Shown piece by piece: positions 45,055-53,982 of a DNA stretch of 64,000 nt. Source of the stretch: Streptomyces rubrogriseus (lineage in GTDB: Bacteria > Actinomycetota > Actinomycetes > Streptomycetales > Streptomycetaceae); NCBI RefSeq assembly GCF_027947575.1, contig NZ_CP116256.1:186001-250000 (forward strand). The letters are read 5' to 3'. How positions within the stretch are numbered: position 1 is the first letter of the stretch; each line of letters starts with the position of its first letter. The translations under genes were made by a program, and so were the position numbers. The notes beneath the pieces were generated by a model. The model was not told where the DNA came from. It worked only from the letters and a program-made list of their open reading frames with translations, and ran no database searches.

Positions 45055-46086
45055 ATGCCCATCGCAACTCCCGAGGTCTACAACGAGATGCTGGACCGGG
45101 CGAAGGCAGGAAAGTTCGCCTACCCCGCCATCAACGTGACCTCTTCCCAGACGCTGCACGCCGCCCTGCGCGGTTTCGCGGAGGCGGAGAGCGATGGCAT
45201 CGTCCAGATCTCCACCGGCGGCGCCGAGTTCCTGGGCGGCCAGCACAACAAGGACATGGTGACCGGCGCCGTCGCCCTCGCCGAGTTCGCGCACATCGTC
45301 GCCGAGAAGTACGACGTCACCGTCGCCCTGCACACGGACCACTGCCCCAAGGACAAGCTCGACGGGTACGTACGCCCGCTGATCGCCGTCTCCGAGGAGC
45401 GCGTCAAGGCCGGCCGCAACCCGCTCTTCCAGTCGCACATGTGGGACGGTTCGGCCGAGACCCTCGCCGACAACCTCTCCATCGCCGAGGAGCTGCTGGC
45501 GCGCGCCCGTGCCGCCAAGATCATCCTCGAGGTCGAGATCACCCCGACCGGCGGCGAGGAGGACGGCGTCTCCCACGAGATCAACGACTCCCTGTACACC
45601 ACGGTCGACGACGCGGTCCGCACCGTCGAGGCCCTGGGCCTGGGCGAGAAGGGCCGCTACCTGCTCGCCGCGTCCTTCGGCAACGTGCACGGCGTCTACA
45701 AGCCGGGCAACGTCGTGCTCCGCCCCGAGCTGCTCAAGGAGCTGAACGAGGGCATCGCGTCGAAGTACGGCCAGCCGGCCGGCAGCAAGCCGTTCAACTT
45801 CGTCTTCCACGGCGGCTCCGGCTCCACCGCCGAGGAGATCGCGACCGCCCTGGAGAACGGCGTGGTCAAGATGAACATCGACACGGACACCCAGTACGCC
45901 TTCACGCGTCCGGTCGTCGACCACGTCTTCCGCAACTACGACGGCGTCCTGAAGGTCGACGGCGAGGTCGGCAACAAGAAGACGTACGACCCGCGCACCT
46001 GGGGCAAGCTGGCCGAGGCCGGCATGGCCGCGCGTGTCGTGGAGGCCTGCGGCCACCTGCGCTCGGCGGGCCAGAAGATCAAGTAG
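45055..46086 (+). CDS. fda: Class II fructose-bisphosphate aldolase
   Basis: A 343-residue zinc-dependent aldolase of glycolysis and gluconeogenesis. MPIATPEVYNEMLDRAKAGK start; zinc and active-site segments VALHTDHCPKDKL (Asp/His, about 92-104), EVEITPTGGEEDGV (Glu, about 160), SFGNVHGVYKPGN (His, about 205), FVFHGGSGSTAEEIATALEN (His and Gly/Ser phosphate loop, about 249-268) and KMNIDTDTQYAFTRPV. AAGGAGCGG is the ribosome site. Confidence 0.98.
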   Translation: MPIATPEVYNEMLDRAKAGKFAYPAINVTSSQTLHAALRGFAEAESDGIVQISTGGAEFLGGQHNKDMVTGAVALAEFAHIVAEKYDVTVALHTDHCPKDKLDGYVRPLIAVSEERVKAGRNPLFQSHMWDGSAETLADNLSIAEELLARARAAKIILEVEITPTGGEEDGVSHEINDSLYTTVDDAVRTVEALGLGEKGRYLLAASFGNVHGVYKPGNVVLRPELLKELNEGIASKYGQPAGSKPFNFVFHGGSGSTAEEIATALENGVVKMNIDTDTQYAFTRPVVDHVFRNYDGVLKVDGEVGNKKTYDPRTWGKLAEAGMAARVVEACGHLRSAGQKIK

Positions 46087-46111
46087 CACCCGGTCGACAC
46101 GACCGTACGCA

Positions 46112-46140
46112 CGAGCCCGGCGCCCTTCGCGCCGGGCTCG
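46112..46140 (+). terminator. Terminator after fda
   Basis: A 12-bp perfect stem CGAGCCCGGCGC (46112-46123) with GCGCCGGGCTCG (46129-46140), loop of five bases, 25 bases after the fda stop. Confidence 0.8.
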
Positions 46141-46156
46141 CTGTATACCTGGGGGC

Positions 46157-47626
46157 ATGCCCGACGTCCGGCTGTCCTCACCGCAGGGCAAGTGGATCCT
46201 GCTGACCACCGTCCTCGGCTCCAGCATGGCGCTGCTGGACTCGACCGTCGTCAACGTCGCGCTGCCCCACATCGGGCGCGACCTCGGCGCGGACCTGGCC
46301 GCCCTCCAGTGGACCGTCAACGCGTACATGGTCACGCTGGCCGGCCTGATCCTGCTCGGCGGCGCCCTCGGGGACCGGTTCGGCCGCCGCCGGATCTTCG
46401 TCCTGGGGGTGCTGTGGTTCGCCGCCGCCTCCCTGCTGTGCGGCCTCGCGCCGAACGCCGGTGTGCTGATCGCCGCCCGCGCCCTCCAGGGCGTCGGCGG
46501 GGCGCTGCTCACCCCCGGCTCCCTCGCCCTGATCCAGGCCTCCTTCCACGCCGACGACCGGGGCCGTGCGGTGGGCCTGTGGTCGGGGTTCGGGGGCGTC
46601 GGCGCGGCGGTCGGGCCGTTCCTCGGGGGCTGGCTGGTGGACGGCGCGGGCTGGCGGTGGGTCTTCCTGCTCAACGTGCCGCTGGCGCTGCTGTGCGCGC
46701 CGATCGCGCTGCGGCACGTCCCCGAGTCCTCGGACGAGCGCGCCCACACCCGCTTCGACGTCCTCGGCGCCGCCCTGTGCGCGGCGGCCCTGGCGCTGCT
46801 CACCTACGCGCTGATCGAGGCCCGTACGGCGTCCTGGGCGGTGGCGCTCAGCGCGGTGGCCGGGGCGGTGGCCGCCGTGGCCTTCGTCCTGGTCGAGCGG
46901 CGCGGCAAGGACCCGATGATGCCGGTCGACGTCTTCTCCTCCCGCCAGTTCACGGCGGTCAACCTGGTCACGCTGTGCGTGTACGCGGCCTTCGGCGGCT
47001 TCTTCTTCCTCGCCGCGCTCCAGCTCCAGGTCGTCGTCGGCTGGTCCGCACTGGCCGCCGGTACGGCCCTGCTGCCGACCACCGTGCTGATGCTGCTGCT
47101 CTCGGCCCGCTCCGGCGAACTCGCCGAGCGCCTCGGCCCGCGCCTCCAGCTCACCGTCGGCCCCCTGCTCTGCGCCGCCGGGATGGTGCTGATGCTGCGG
47201 GTCGGCCCCGGCGCCTCGTACCTCGCCGACGTGCTGCCCGCCCTGCTGGTGCTCGGCCTCGGCATGGTCACGCTGGTCGCCCCGCTGACGGCGAGCGTGC
47301 TGGCCGCCGTGGACACCGCGCGCGCCGGTCTGGCCAGCGGCATCAACAACGCGGCGGCCCGTGCGGCGGGGCTCGTCGCGGTCGCCGCGCTGCCCCTGCT
47401 CACCGGCATGGGGGAGGAGGCCTACCGGTCGGCCGACGCGTTCGACGACGCGTTCGGGCCGGCCATGCTGATCTGCGCGGGCGTCCTGGTGGCGGGCTCC
47501 CTGATCGCCTTCACCACGGTGCGCCGCCCGGCCCCGGACTGCCCCCGCCCCGAGTGCCGCACCCACGGCTCGGTCCTGACACCCCCGCTGGAGCAAGGGG
47601 CGCGGGGAACCGCGCACGAAGGGTGA
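46157..47626 (+). CDS. MFS drug exporter, DHA2 (14-helix) family
   Basis: A 489-residue antiporter with about 14 membrane helices. Motifs: LDSTVVNVALPHIGRDLGAD (motif D1, about 28-47), GALGDRFGRRRIFVLG (motif A, about 68-83), RALQGVGGALLTPGSLALIQ (motif B) and GGVGAAVGPFLGGWLVDGAG (motif C, about 150). These are the EmrB/QacA hallmarks of proton-driven efflux. The C-terminal residues (LEQGARGTAHEG) are encoded by the first copy of an intergenic repeat, so the gene's tail has been extended into repeat DNA. No regulator lies beside it. Confidence 0.95.
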   Translation: MPDVRLSSPQGKWILLTTVLGSSMALLDSTVVNVALPHIGRDLGADLAALQWTVNAYMVTLAGLILLGGALGDRFGRRRIFVLGVLWFAAASLLCGLAPNAGVLIAARALQGVGGALLTPGSLALIQASFHADDRGRAVGLWSGFGGVGAAVGPFLGGWLVDGAGWRWVFLLNVPLALLCAPIALRHVPESSDERAHTRFDVLGAALCAAALALLTYALIEARTASWAVALSAVAGAVAAVAFVLVERRGKDPMMPVDVFSSRQFTAVNLVTLCVYAAFGGFFFLAALQLQVVVGWSALAAGTALLPTTVLMLLLSARSGELAERLGPRLQLTVGPLLCAAGMVLMLRVGPGASYLADVLPALLVLGLGMVTLVAPLTASVLAAVDTARAGLASGINNAAARAAGLVAVAALPLLTGMGEEAYRSADAFDDAFGPAMLICAGVLVAGSLIAFTTVRRPAPDCPRPECRTHGSVLTPPLEQGARGTAHEG

Positions 47627-47765
47627 CGCAGGGCACCGCCCCGGACCGGCGCCCGGATCATGCCGTCGAGGGGCGCGGGGAACCGCGCACGGAAGGGACT
47701 GCGGGGCACCGCCCTGGCCGACGCCCGGGTCATGCCCTCGAGGGGCGCGGGGAACTGCGCGCTCA
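47590..47765. repeat. Three copies of a GGGGCGCGGGGAAC repeat
   Basis: The core GGGGCGCGGGGAACYGCGCR occurs at 47597-47616, 47670-47689 and 47742-47761, spaced by 73 and 72 bases; the last two copies also share the flank CATGCCSTCGA and GCACCGCCC-type sequence. This core is a common intergenic repeat in Streptomyces. The first copy is inside the end of the exporter gene; the others fill the gap before the DUF3151 gene. Confidence 0.85.
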
Positions 47766-47839
47766 ACCACCACGCACCCGCACCCGACAACGCACCCCAC
47801 CCCGCCCGGCCGCCCCCGGCGATGCCGCAGACTTGTCCC

Positions 47840-48253
47840 ATGGCCATTCACGAGAACCTTCTCGGGGGACCGCCCCCGACCCACCTCCCCGACGACCCCG
47901 GGCCGCGCGAGCTGCTGGCGGGCGGCACCTCCCCCGCCGACGTCGCCGCGAAGTACCCGACGTCCTCGCTCGCCTGGGCCCGCCTGGCCGACGAGGCGTT
48001 CGAGCGGGGCAGCGTCGTGGAGTCGTACGCGTACGCCCGTACGGGCTACCACCGCGGCCTCGACGCCCTGCGCCGCAGCGGCTGGAAGGGACACGGCCCG
48101 GTGCCCTGGGAGCACGAGCCGAACCGCGGCTTCCTGCGCGCCCTGCACGCCCTCGCCCGCGCCGCCCAGGCGATCGGCGAGAAGGAGGAGTACGAGCGCT
48201 GCAGCCAGTTCCTGAAGGACTCCTCGCCGGCCGCGGCCGAGGTGCTGGGCTGA
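47840..48253 (+). CDS. DUF3151 family protein
   Basis: A 137-residue cytoplasmic, mostly helical protein: MAIHENLLGGPPPTHLPDDP, AAKYPTSSLAWARLADEAFE, VESYAYARTGYHRGLDALRR, GWKGHGPVPWEHEPNRGFLR, then EYERCSQFLKDSSPAAAEVL. It matches DUF3151 from memory, an actinobacterial family of unknown role often encoded next to fda. Its helix pattern resembles a TPR-like arrangement. Confidence 0.88.
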   Translation: MAIHENLLGGPPPTHLPDDPGPRELLAGGTSPADVAAKYPTSSLAWARLADEAFERGSVVESYAYARTGYHRGLDALRRSGWKGHGPVPWEHEPNRGFLRALHALARAAQAIGEKEEYERCSQFLKDSSPAAAEVLG

Positions 48254-48401
48254 CCCGGCCCCGACGCCCCCGGGCCCGTCCGCCGTGCGCGGGCGGGCCT
48301 TGCGGTTTCCTGCGACGATTGCGGAGGATGCCGTTGGGGACCGGGGCCCCGTGCCGGTAACGGCAGGGCGGACCGCTACCCGTGCACATCAGGAGACAGC
48401 G

Positions 48402-49217
48402 ATGTCCCACGACGCCCCGAATCTCGACTTCGAGGGCAGCACGCCGTACGAGGACTACGTCAAGGCGGACGTGCTCACCCACCTCCAGCACACCCTCTCG
48501 GACGATCCCGGAGAGATGGTCTTCCTGGTCACGACCCAGGTCATGGAGCTGTGGTTCACCGTCATCGTCCACGAATGGGAGACCGCCGCCCGCGCCCTGC
48601 GCGAGGACCGGATCCCGGTGGCGACCGACGCGCTCAAGCGTTCGGTGCGGGAGCTGGAGGCGCTGAACGCCTCCTGGACGCCGCTCGCGGGCCTCACGCC
48701 CGCCCAGTTCAACTCCTACCGGTCCGCCCTCGGCGAGGGCTCCGGGTTCCAGTCGGCGATGTACCGCCGCCTGGAGTTCCTGCTCGGCGAGAAGTCCGCG
48801 TCCATGCTCGTCCCGCACCGCGGCGCCCCGCGCGTCCACGCGGAACTGGAGAAGGCGCTGCACGAGCCGAGCCTGTACGACGAGGTGGTCCGGCTGCTCG
48901 CCCGGCGCGGGTACGACATCCCGGACGCCGTGCTCCGGCGCGACCTCACCCGGAAGTACGAGGCCGCCCCCGAGGTGGAGGCCGCCTGGACGGCCGTCTA
49001 CTCCGGCGACCAGAACGGCGAGCTGGCCCGCCTCGGCGAGGCCCTCACCGACGTCGCCGAGCTGGTGTGGCGCTGGCGCAACGACCACCTGGTCGCCACC
49101 CGCCGCGCGATGGGCTCCAAGACCGGCACGGGCGGCTCCGCCGGGGTGGCCTGGCTGGAGAAGCGGGCCCGGGGCAACGTGTTCCCCGAGCTGTGGACGG
49201 CGCGGTCGTATGTCTGA
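48402..49217 (+). CDS. kynA: Tryptophan 2,3-dioxygenase
   Basis: A 271-residue heme dioxygenase that opens the indole ring of L-tryptophan to N-formylkynurenine. TPYEDYVKADVLTHLQHTLS at the start, EMVFLVTTQVMELWFTVIVH (substrate site), NSYRSALGEGSGFQSAMYRR (about 107-126), and the proximal heme ligand His229 in WRWRNDHLVATRRAMGSKTG. Ribosome site AGGAG upstream of the ATG. Its stop overlaps the kynureninase start, defining the operon. Confidence 0.97.
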   Translation: MSHDAPNLDFEGSTPYEDYVKADVLTHLQHTLSDDPGEMVFLVTTQVMELWFTVIVHEWETAARALREDRIPVATDALKRSVRELEALNASWTPLAGLTPAQFNSYRSALGEGSGFQSAMYRRLEFLLGEKSASMLVPHRGAPRVHAELEKALHEPSLYDEVVRLLARRGYDIPDAVLRRDLTRKYEAAPEVEAAWTAVYSGDQNGELARLGEALTDVAELVWRWRNDHLVATRRAMGSKTGTGGSAGVAWLEKRARGNVFPELWTARSYV

Positions 49218-50448
49218 GCCGACGAGCCTCGCGGGCGAGGCGGAGCAGCTGGACGCCGCCGACGGGCTGGCGGCGGTGCGCGGGCGGTTCGTCCTCGACG
49301 ACGTGACCTACCTCGACGGCAACTCGCTGGGCGCCCTCCCCGCGCACGTCCCCGCGCGCGTGGCGGACGTCGTGGGGCGGCAGTGGGGCGAGCTGCGCAT
49401 CCGGTCCTGGGAGGAGAGCGGCTGGTGGACCGCGCCCGAGCGGATCGGCGACCGGATCGCCCCGCTGGTCGGCGCGGCCGCAGGCCAGGTCGTGGTCGGC
49501 GACTCGACCAGCGTCAACGTCTTCAAGGCGCTGGTCGCCGCGGTGCGCATGGCGCAGGAGGACGGCGCCGGTGGAGGCGACGGCGGGGCCGGTCCGGTCC
49601 GGGACGAGATCCTGGTCGACGCCACCACCTTCCCCACGGACGGGTACATCGCCGAGTCGGCGGCCCGGATGACGGGCTGTGCCCTGCGGCCCGTGGCCCC
49701 GGCCGAGGTCCCCGGCGCCCTGGGCGACCGCACCGCCGCGGTACTGCTCAACCACGTCGACTACCGCTCGGGCCGGCTGCACGACCTGCCCGGACTCACG
49801 GCCGCCGTGCACGCGGCGGGCGCGTACGCGGTCTGGGACCTGTGCCACAGCGCGGGCGCGCTGCCGGTCGGGCTCGACGAGCACGGCGTGGACCTCGCGG
49901 TCGGCTGCACCTACAAGTACCTCAACGGCGGCCCCGGCTCGCCCGCGTACCTGTACGTGCGCCGTGACCTCCAGCCCCGCTTCGACTCCCCGCTGCCGGG
50001 CTGGAACTCGCACGCCGAGCCGTTCGGCATGCGGCCCGCCTACGCCCCGGCCTCCGGAGCGGTGCGCGGGAGGGTCGGCACGCCGGACGTCCTCTCCCTG
50101 CTCGCCCTGGACGCGGCGCTGGACGTGTGGGACGAGGACGCGGTCTCGGTGGCGGCGGTGCGGGCCAAGTCGCTGGCGCTGACGGACTTCTTCCTGCGCT
50201 GCGTCGGGGCGTACGTCCCGGACGGCCGCGTGGAGTCCGTGACCCCGGCGGCGCACGCTGAGCGGGGCAGCCAGGTCGCGCTGCGCTGCGAGGACGCGGG
50301 CGAGGTGATGAAGCGGCTGATCGAGCGCGGGGTGGTCGGCGACTACCGCGCGCCCGACGTGCTGCGCTTCGGCTTCACCCCGCTGTACGTCGGCTTCGCG
50401 GACGTGGAGCGGGCGGCGCGGGTGCTGTCCCGGACGCTGGCCGGCTGA
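49210..50448 (+). CDS. kynU: Kynureninase
   Basis: A 412-residue PLP enzyme splitting kynurenine to anthranilate and alanine. Signature segments: VTYLDGNSLGALPAHVPARV, VGDSTSVNVFKALVAAVRMA, LLNHVDYRSGRLHDLPGLTA, AVWDLCHSAGALPVGLDEHG and the PLP lysine K236 in GCTYKYLNGGPGSPAYLYVR. It overlaps kynA by eight bases, so translation is coupled. Nothing for hydroxyanthranilate breakdown is visible nearby, which suggests an anthranilate end product. Confidence 0.97.
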   Translation: MSEPTSLAGEAEQLDAADGLAAVRGRFVLDDVTYLDGNSLGALPAHVPARVADVVGRQWGELRIRSWEESGWWTAPERIGDRIAPLVGAAAGQVVVGDSTSVNVFKALVAAVRMAQEDGAGGGDGGAGPVRDEILVDATTFPTDGYIAESAARMTGCALRPVAPAEVPGALGDRTAAVLLNHVDYRSGRLHDLPGLTAAVHAAGAYAVWDLCHSAGALPVGLDEHGVDLAVGCTYKYLNGGPGSPAYLYVRRDLQPRFDSPLPGWNSHAEPFGMRPAYAPASGAVRGRVGTPDVLSLLALDAALDVWDEDAVSVAAVRAKSLALTDFFLRCVGAYVPDGRVESVTPAAHAERGSQVALRCEDAGEVMKRLIERGVVGDYRAPDVLRFGFTPLYVGFADVERAARVLSRTLAG

Positions 50449-50613
50449 GTCGCGGCCGGGGCCGCCGAGTGGGGACCGTGCGCATCCGCGTCCGGTCCTC
50501 ACCCAGCGTCACATCCCCATGTCCGCGCACGTCATCGGCCTGATAACGTCCCGCCAACGGCCGATTTCATTCTTCCGGTCCGCCAACACCGTTCCGCCGC
50601 TGAGAGGTTGACC

Positions 50614-51519
50614 ATGCCGGACGCCGCCGCAGAACCGGGCGCCGCTGCCGCGAGGGACGCGGCGGAGGAGAAATCGGCCCTCTCCCACCCGGCGGTCGAA
50701 CCCGACAGCACCGCCGGTTACGGCGACCACCCCGACCAGGTGATCGACTTCTACGTGCCGCGCGGCGGGACGGGCCCGGGCGAGGCCGCTCCCGTCGTGG
50801 TGGTCCTGCACGGGGGCTCGTGGCGGGCCCCGTACGACCGGCGCCACATCAGCCCGTTCGCCGGCTTCCTGGCCCGCCGGGGCTTCGCCGTGGCAAGTGT
50901 GGAGTACCGGCGCGGTGCGCAGGGCGCCGCTGCGCAGGGCACGGGTGGTGATCCCGTCGCGGGGCGCTGGCCCGACACGTTCGACGACGTGGCCGCCGCA
51001 CTGGACGCCCTGCCGGAGCTGGTCCGTCAGCACCTGCCGCGGGCGGACGCGCGGCGCGTGGTGCTCACCGGCCACTCCGCCGGCGGCCACCTCGCCCTGT
51101 GGGCGGCCGCCAGGCACCTGCTGCCCGAGGACGCCCCGTGGCGGACCGACCGCCCGACGCCCCTGCGCGGCGTGGTCGCGCTCGCGCCGATCGCCGACTT
51201 CGAGGTCGCCGACCGGCTCGGCGTGTGCGATGGCGCGGCGCGCCAACTGCTGGGCGGCGGCGAGCTGTTCGCCGAGCGTCGCCCGTACGCGGACCCCGCC
51301 CTCCTGCTGCCCACGGGGATCGCGACGACCCTCGTGCAGGGCCGCGCCGACGTGGACGTCCCGCAGGCGGTCGCCGAGGCGTACGCGGACGCGGCGGCGA
51401 AGGCCGGGGAGGTGGTCGGGGTGACGCTGCTGGAGGACGTCGGCCACTATCCGCTGATCGACCCGGCGGCGGACGCGTGTGCGGTGGTGGCGGAGGAGAT
51501 CGCGCAGTTGGCCTGGTAG
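50614..51519 (+). CDS. Alpha/beta hydrolase, probable kynurenine formamidase
   Basis: A 301-residue hydrolase of the hormone-sensitive-lipase-like type. HGGSW oxyanion hole at residues 66-70, nucleophile Ser155 in GHSAGGHLALWAAARH, acid Asp246 or Asp248 in GRADVDVP and His278 in VGHYPLID. The position 165 bases after the kynA-kynU pair suggests it hydrolyses N-formylkynurenine, the missing step, as alpha/beta-hydrolase-type formamidases do elsewhere. That substrate is inferred. ATG 50614 with GAGAGG upstream is chosen over TTG 50608. Confidence 0.85.
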   Translation: MPDAAAEPGAAAARDAAEEKSALSHPAVEPDSTAGYGDHPDQVIDFYVPRGGTGPGEAAPVVVVLHGGSWRAPYDRRHISPFAGFLARRGFAVASVEYRRGAQGAAAQGTGGDPVAGRWPDTFDDVAAALDALPELVRQHLPRADARRVVLTGHSAGGHLALWAAARHLLPEDAPWRTDRPTPLRGVVALAPIADFEVADRLGVCDGAARQLLGGGELFAERRPYADPALLLPTGIATTLVQGRADVDVPQAVAEAYADAAAKAGEVVGVTLLEDVGHYPLIDPAADACAVVAEEIAQLAW

Positions 51520-51610
51520 GCGGGGAGGACGCGTCGCGAAGAGCGTGACCACTTCCGCCGGGAGTGTCACCGGCCCCCTCGATCGAGCGGACCGCGGGTG
51601 CCGTCGTACC

Positions 51611-51624
51611 CGTAGTACCTGAGA
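51611..51624 (+). promoter_or_regulatory. Shared element CGTAGTACCTGAGA (copy 1)
   Basis: This 14-base sequence lies 107 bases before the secreted hydrolase gene that heads the first two-component unit. A copy with one difference occurs upstream of the second kinase gene (56095-56108). Probably a response regulator site or promoter part. Confidence 0.55.
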
Positions 51625-51731
51625 GCTACCCCGCAGGTGAGTTCCCTGGCGGGACGCGGGTTACCCGGCCCGATCCATAACTTCCCTTCCAGACGCGCCC
51701 GGTGGGCGGGCGTGCTGGAGGGGGGGCGGCC

Positions 51732-52721
51732 ATGGGGCCCGGGACGACGGTACGTTGGCGGCGGCGGGTGGGCGGATGGCGCCGCGCCGGTTGTGCCGCC
51801 CTCATCGCGGGTGCCGTGGCGCTTCCCCTCTCCGGGGCCGCGCGGCCCGAGATCCCCGCCCCGCCGCCCGCCGCGCTCGCGGCCCCGACGGCCGCGACGC
51901 TGGAGAAGGCGTACACCGCCAACCGAGCCAACGCGGCCGAGGCCTCCCGGATGGCCGCCGACCACGGCGACCGCCACCGCGCGGCGGCGGACCGCGCGAT
52001 GGCCGACCGGTCCCGCCACCTCCTCGCCTTCGACGGCCGGGGCGCCGGACTGGCCACCGAGGTCTTCGGCGACCTGGCGCGGGCCGACCGCGTCGCCGTC
52101 CTGGTCCCCGGCTCCGACACCGGCCTCGACACCTACGGCCGCTTCCGCGCCGCCGCGTTGGCCCTGCACCGGCAGCTCGTCGCCGAGGCTCCCGCGGGGA
52201 CCCGCACCGCCGTCGTGGCCTGGCTGGGCTACGAGACGCCGGGCACCGTCAGCACCACCGTCGCCACGACCGACCGCGCCGACCGGGCCGCCCCCGAGCT
52301 GCGCGACCTGGTCGCCGACCTGCGCCGGATCACCGGCCCCGGCACCCACCTCGCCCTCCTCTGCCACTCCTACGGCTCGGTGGTCTGCGCCCGCGCCGCC
52401 GACGGCCTGGACGTGGCCGACATCGCCCTGGTCGGCAGCCCCGGCACCGGCGCCGACACCGCCGCCGGCCTGCACTCCGAGGCCCGGATATGGGCGGGGC
52501 GGGGCGCCGACGACTGGGTGGAGCACGTGCCGCATGTCAGCGCCGACCTCTTCGGCACCACCGTCGGCTTCGGCACGGACCCGGTCTCCCCGGCCTTCGG
52601 CGCCCGGGTCTTCGACGCCGGGGACGGCGGCCACAGCGACTACTTCGACCCCGGCTCCCGCTCCCTGACGAACCTGGCCCGGATAGCCCTGGGCGAGACC
52701 ACGGAGGTGACCCATGCCTGA
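51732..52721 (+). CDS. Secreted alpha/beta hydrolase (DUF1023-like)
   Basis: A 329-residue exported hydrolase. The signal peptide has a basic start (RWRRRVGGWRRAG) and a hydrophobic core (CAALIAGAVALPLSGAARPE, about 20-39). A helical spacer with Ala/Arg/Asp (about 55-100) precedes the hydrolase domain: RVAVLVPGSDTGLDTYGRF, VVAWLGYETPG and a nucleophile in LALLCHSYGSVVCARA (Ser at about residue 215); the His is in GGHSDYFD near the C-terminus. It heads a run of four coupled genes with an acyltransferase and a two-component system. GGAGGGGGGG precedes the ATG. Confidence 0.88.
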   Translation: MGPGTTVRWRRRVGGWRRAGCAALIAGAVALPLSGAARPEIPAPPPAALAAPTAATLEKAYTANRANAAEASRMAADHGDRHRAAADRAMADRSRHLLAFDGRGAGLATEVFGDLARADRVAVLVPGSDTGLDTYGRFRAAALALHRQLVAEAPAGTRTAVVAWLGYETPGTVSTTVATTDRADRAAPELRDLVADLRRITGPGTHLALLCHSYGSVVCARAADGLDVADIALVGSPGTGADTAAGLHSEARIWAGRGADDWVEHVPHVSADLFGTTVGFGTDPVSPAFGARVFDAGDGGHSDYFDPGSRSLTNLARIALGETTEVTHA

Positions 52722-53982
52722 CCTTGCCCCGACTCCGACTCCGACTGCGACTGCGACTGCGACGGCGACCGTCCCCCCGACCGTCGCACCGTCGTTCGCG
52801 CGCGGTGCCCTGCGCGAGGCCGCCGCCCGTGTCGACGCGGCCACCCCCGAGGACCGGGACCGGGCCGTGGACGCCCTGCGCGCCTTCGCCATCCTCGGCG
52901 TGGTCCTGGGCCACTGGCTGGTGACGGCCCTGGTCGCCGACGGCACCAGCCTGCACGCGGCCAGCCCGCTGGGGGAGATGCCCTGGCTGGCCCCGGTCTC
53001 CTGGGCCTTCCAGACCCTCGCCGTGTTCTTCCTGGTCGGCGGTCATGTCGCCACCCGCGGACACGCGTCGGCCCGGGCCCGGGGCGAGTCCTACGGCCGC
53101 TGGCTGACCGCCCGGCTGTCCCGGCTCTTCCGGCCGGTCCTGGCGGTCCTCGCCCTGTGGACGGTGACGGCGGCGCTGCTCCTGCTCACGGGCGCGGACT
53201 TCGGGACCGTGCACACGCTGGTGAAGCTGGCGCTGTCCCCGATGTGGTTCCTGCTGGTCTTCGCCGCGCTGACCGCGGCGACGCCGCTGCTGACCCGGCT
53301 GCATCCGCTGTGGCCACTGGTCGTCGTCCTCCACGTGGACCTGCTGCGCTTCGGCCTCGGCGCCCCGTCCTGGCTCGGCTGGGTCAACCTCGCCGCCGGC
53401 TGGCTGGTCCCGTACACCCTGGGCGCCGCCTGGTCCCGCGGTGAGCTGGACCGCCGCCGATCGGGCTGGATCCTGCTGGCCGGCGGCACGGCGGCGACCG
53501 CGGCGCTCGTCGCCTGGGCGGGCTACCCGGCGTCGATGGTCGGCGTCCCCGGCGCGTCGGTGTCGAACCTCAACCCGCCGACCCTGGCCGCCGTCACCTT
53601 CGGCCTGGCCCAGTGCGGTCTCGCCCTGCTGCTGCGCGAGCGGCTGCGCCGTGCGCTGCGGCGTCCCGTGGCGTGGGCCGCGGTCGCGCTGGTCAACCTC
53701 TCCGCGATGACGATCTTCCTCTGGCACCAGACGGCCCTGATGGCGACCACGGCCACCGGGCTCCTCGCGGGCCGTCTGCCCGGTCTGCACACGCGCCCCG
53801 ACGGCCTGGACTGGGTCGCGGCCCGGATCGCCTGGCTCCCGGTGTTCGCGCTGGTCCTGGCCGGCTGCTGGGCCACCTTCCGCTCCTGCGAGCAGCACGG
53901 CCGGGGACGCGGGCGCTCCCGGGTCGTGCGCGCGCACCGCCCGCGGCGCCGGGCGACCACGGCAGGTGCACGCCATGTCTAG
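52714..53982 (+). CDS. Membrane acyltransferase, acyltransferase-3 type
   Basis: A 422-residue protein. A Thr/Pro/Ala repeat at the N-terminus (TPTPTATATATATVPPTVAP) precedes about ten membrane helices. DRDRAVDALRAFAILGVVLG, HWLVTAL has the conserved R-x(n)-H-W start of acyltransferase-3 enzymes, which modify sugars, peptidoglycan or lipids; FFLVGGHVATRGHASARARG and FLWHQTALMATT agree. It overlaps the hydrolase stop by eight bases and the next kinase start, so it is coupled to both. The acyl acceptor is unknown; the cell envelope is likely. Confidence 0.85.
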   Translation: MPDLAPTPTPTATATATATVPPTVAPSFARGALREAAARVDAATPEDRDRAVDALRAFAILGVVLGHWLVTALVADGTSLHAASPLGEMPWLAPVSWAFQTLAVFFLVGGHVATRGHASARARGESYGRWLTARLSRLFRPVLAVLALWTVTAALLLLTGADFGTVHTLVKLALSPMWFLLVFAALTAATPLLTRLHPLWPLVVVLHVDLLRFGLGAPSWLGWVNLAAGWLVPYTLGAAWSRGELDRRRSGWILLAGGTAATAALVAWAGYPASMVGVPGASVSNLNPPTLAAVTFGLAQCGLALLLRERLRRALRRPVAWAAVALVNLSAMTIFLWHQTALMATTATGLLAGRLPGLHTRPDGLDWVAARIAWLPVFALVLAGCWATFRSCEQHGRGRGRSRVVRAHRPRRRATTAGARHV

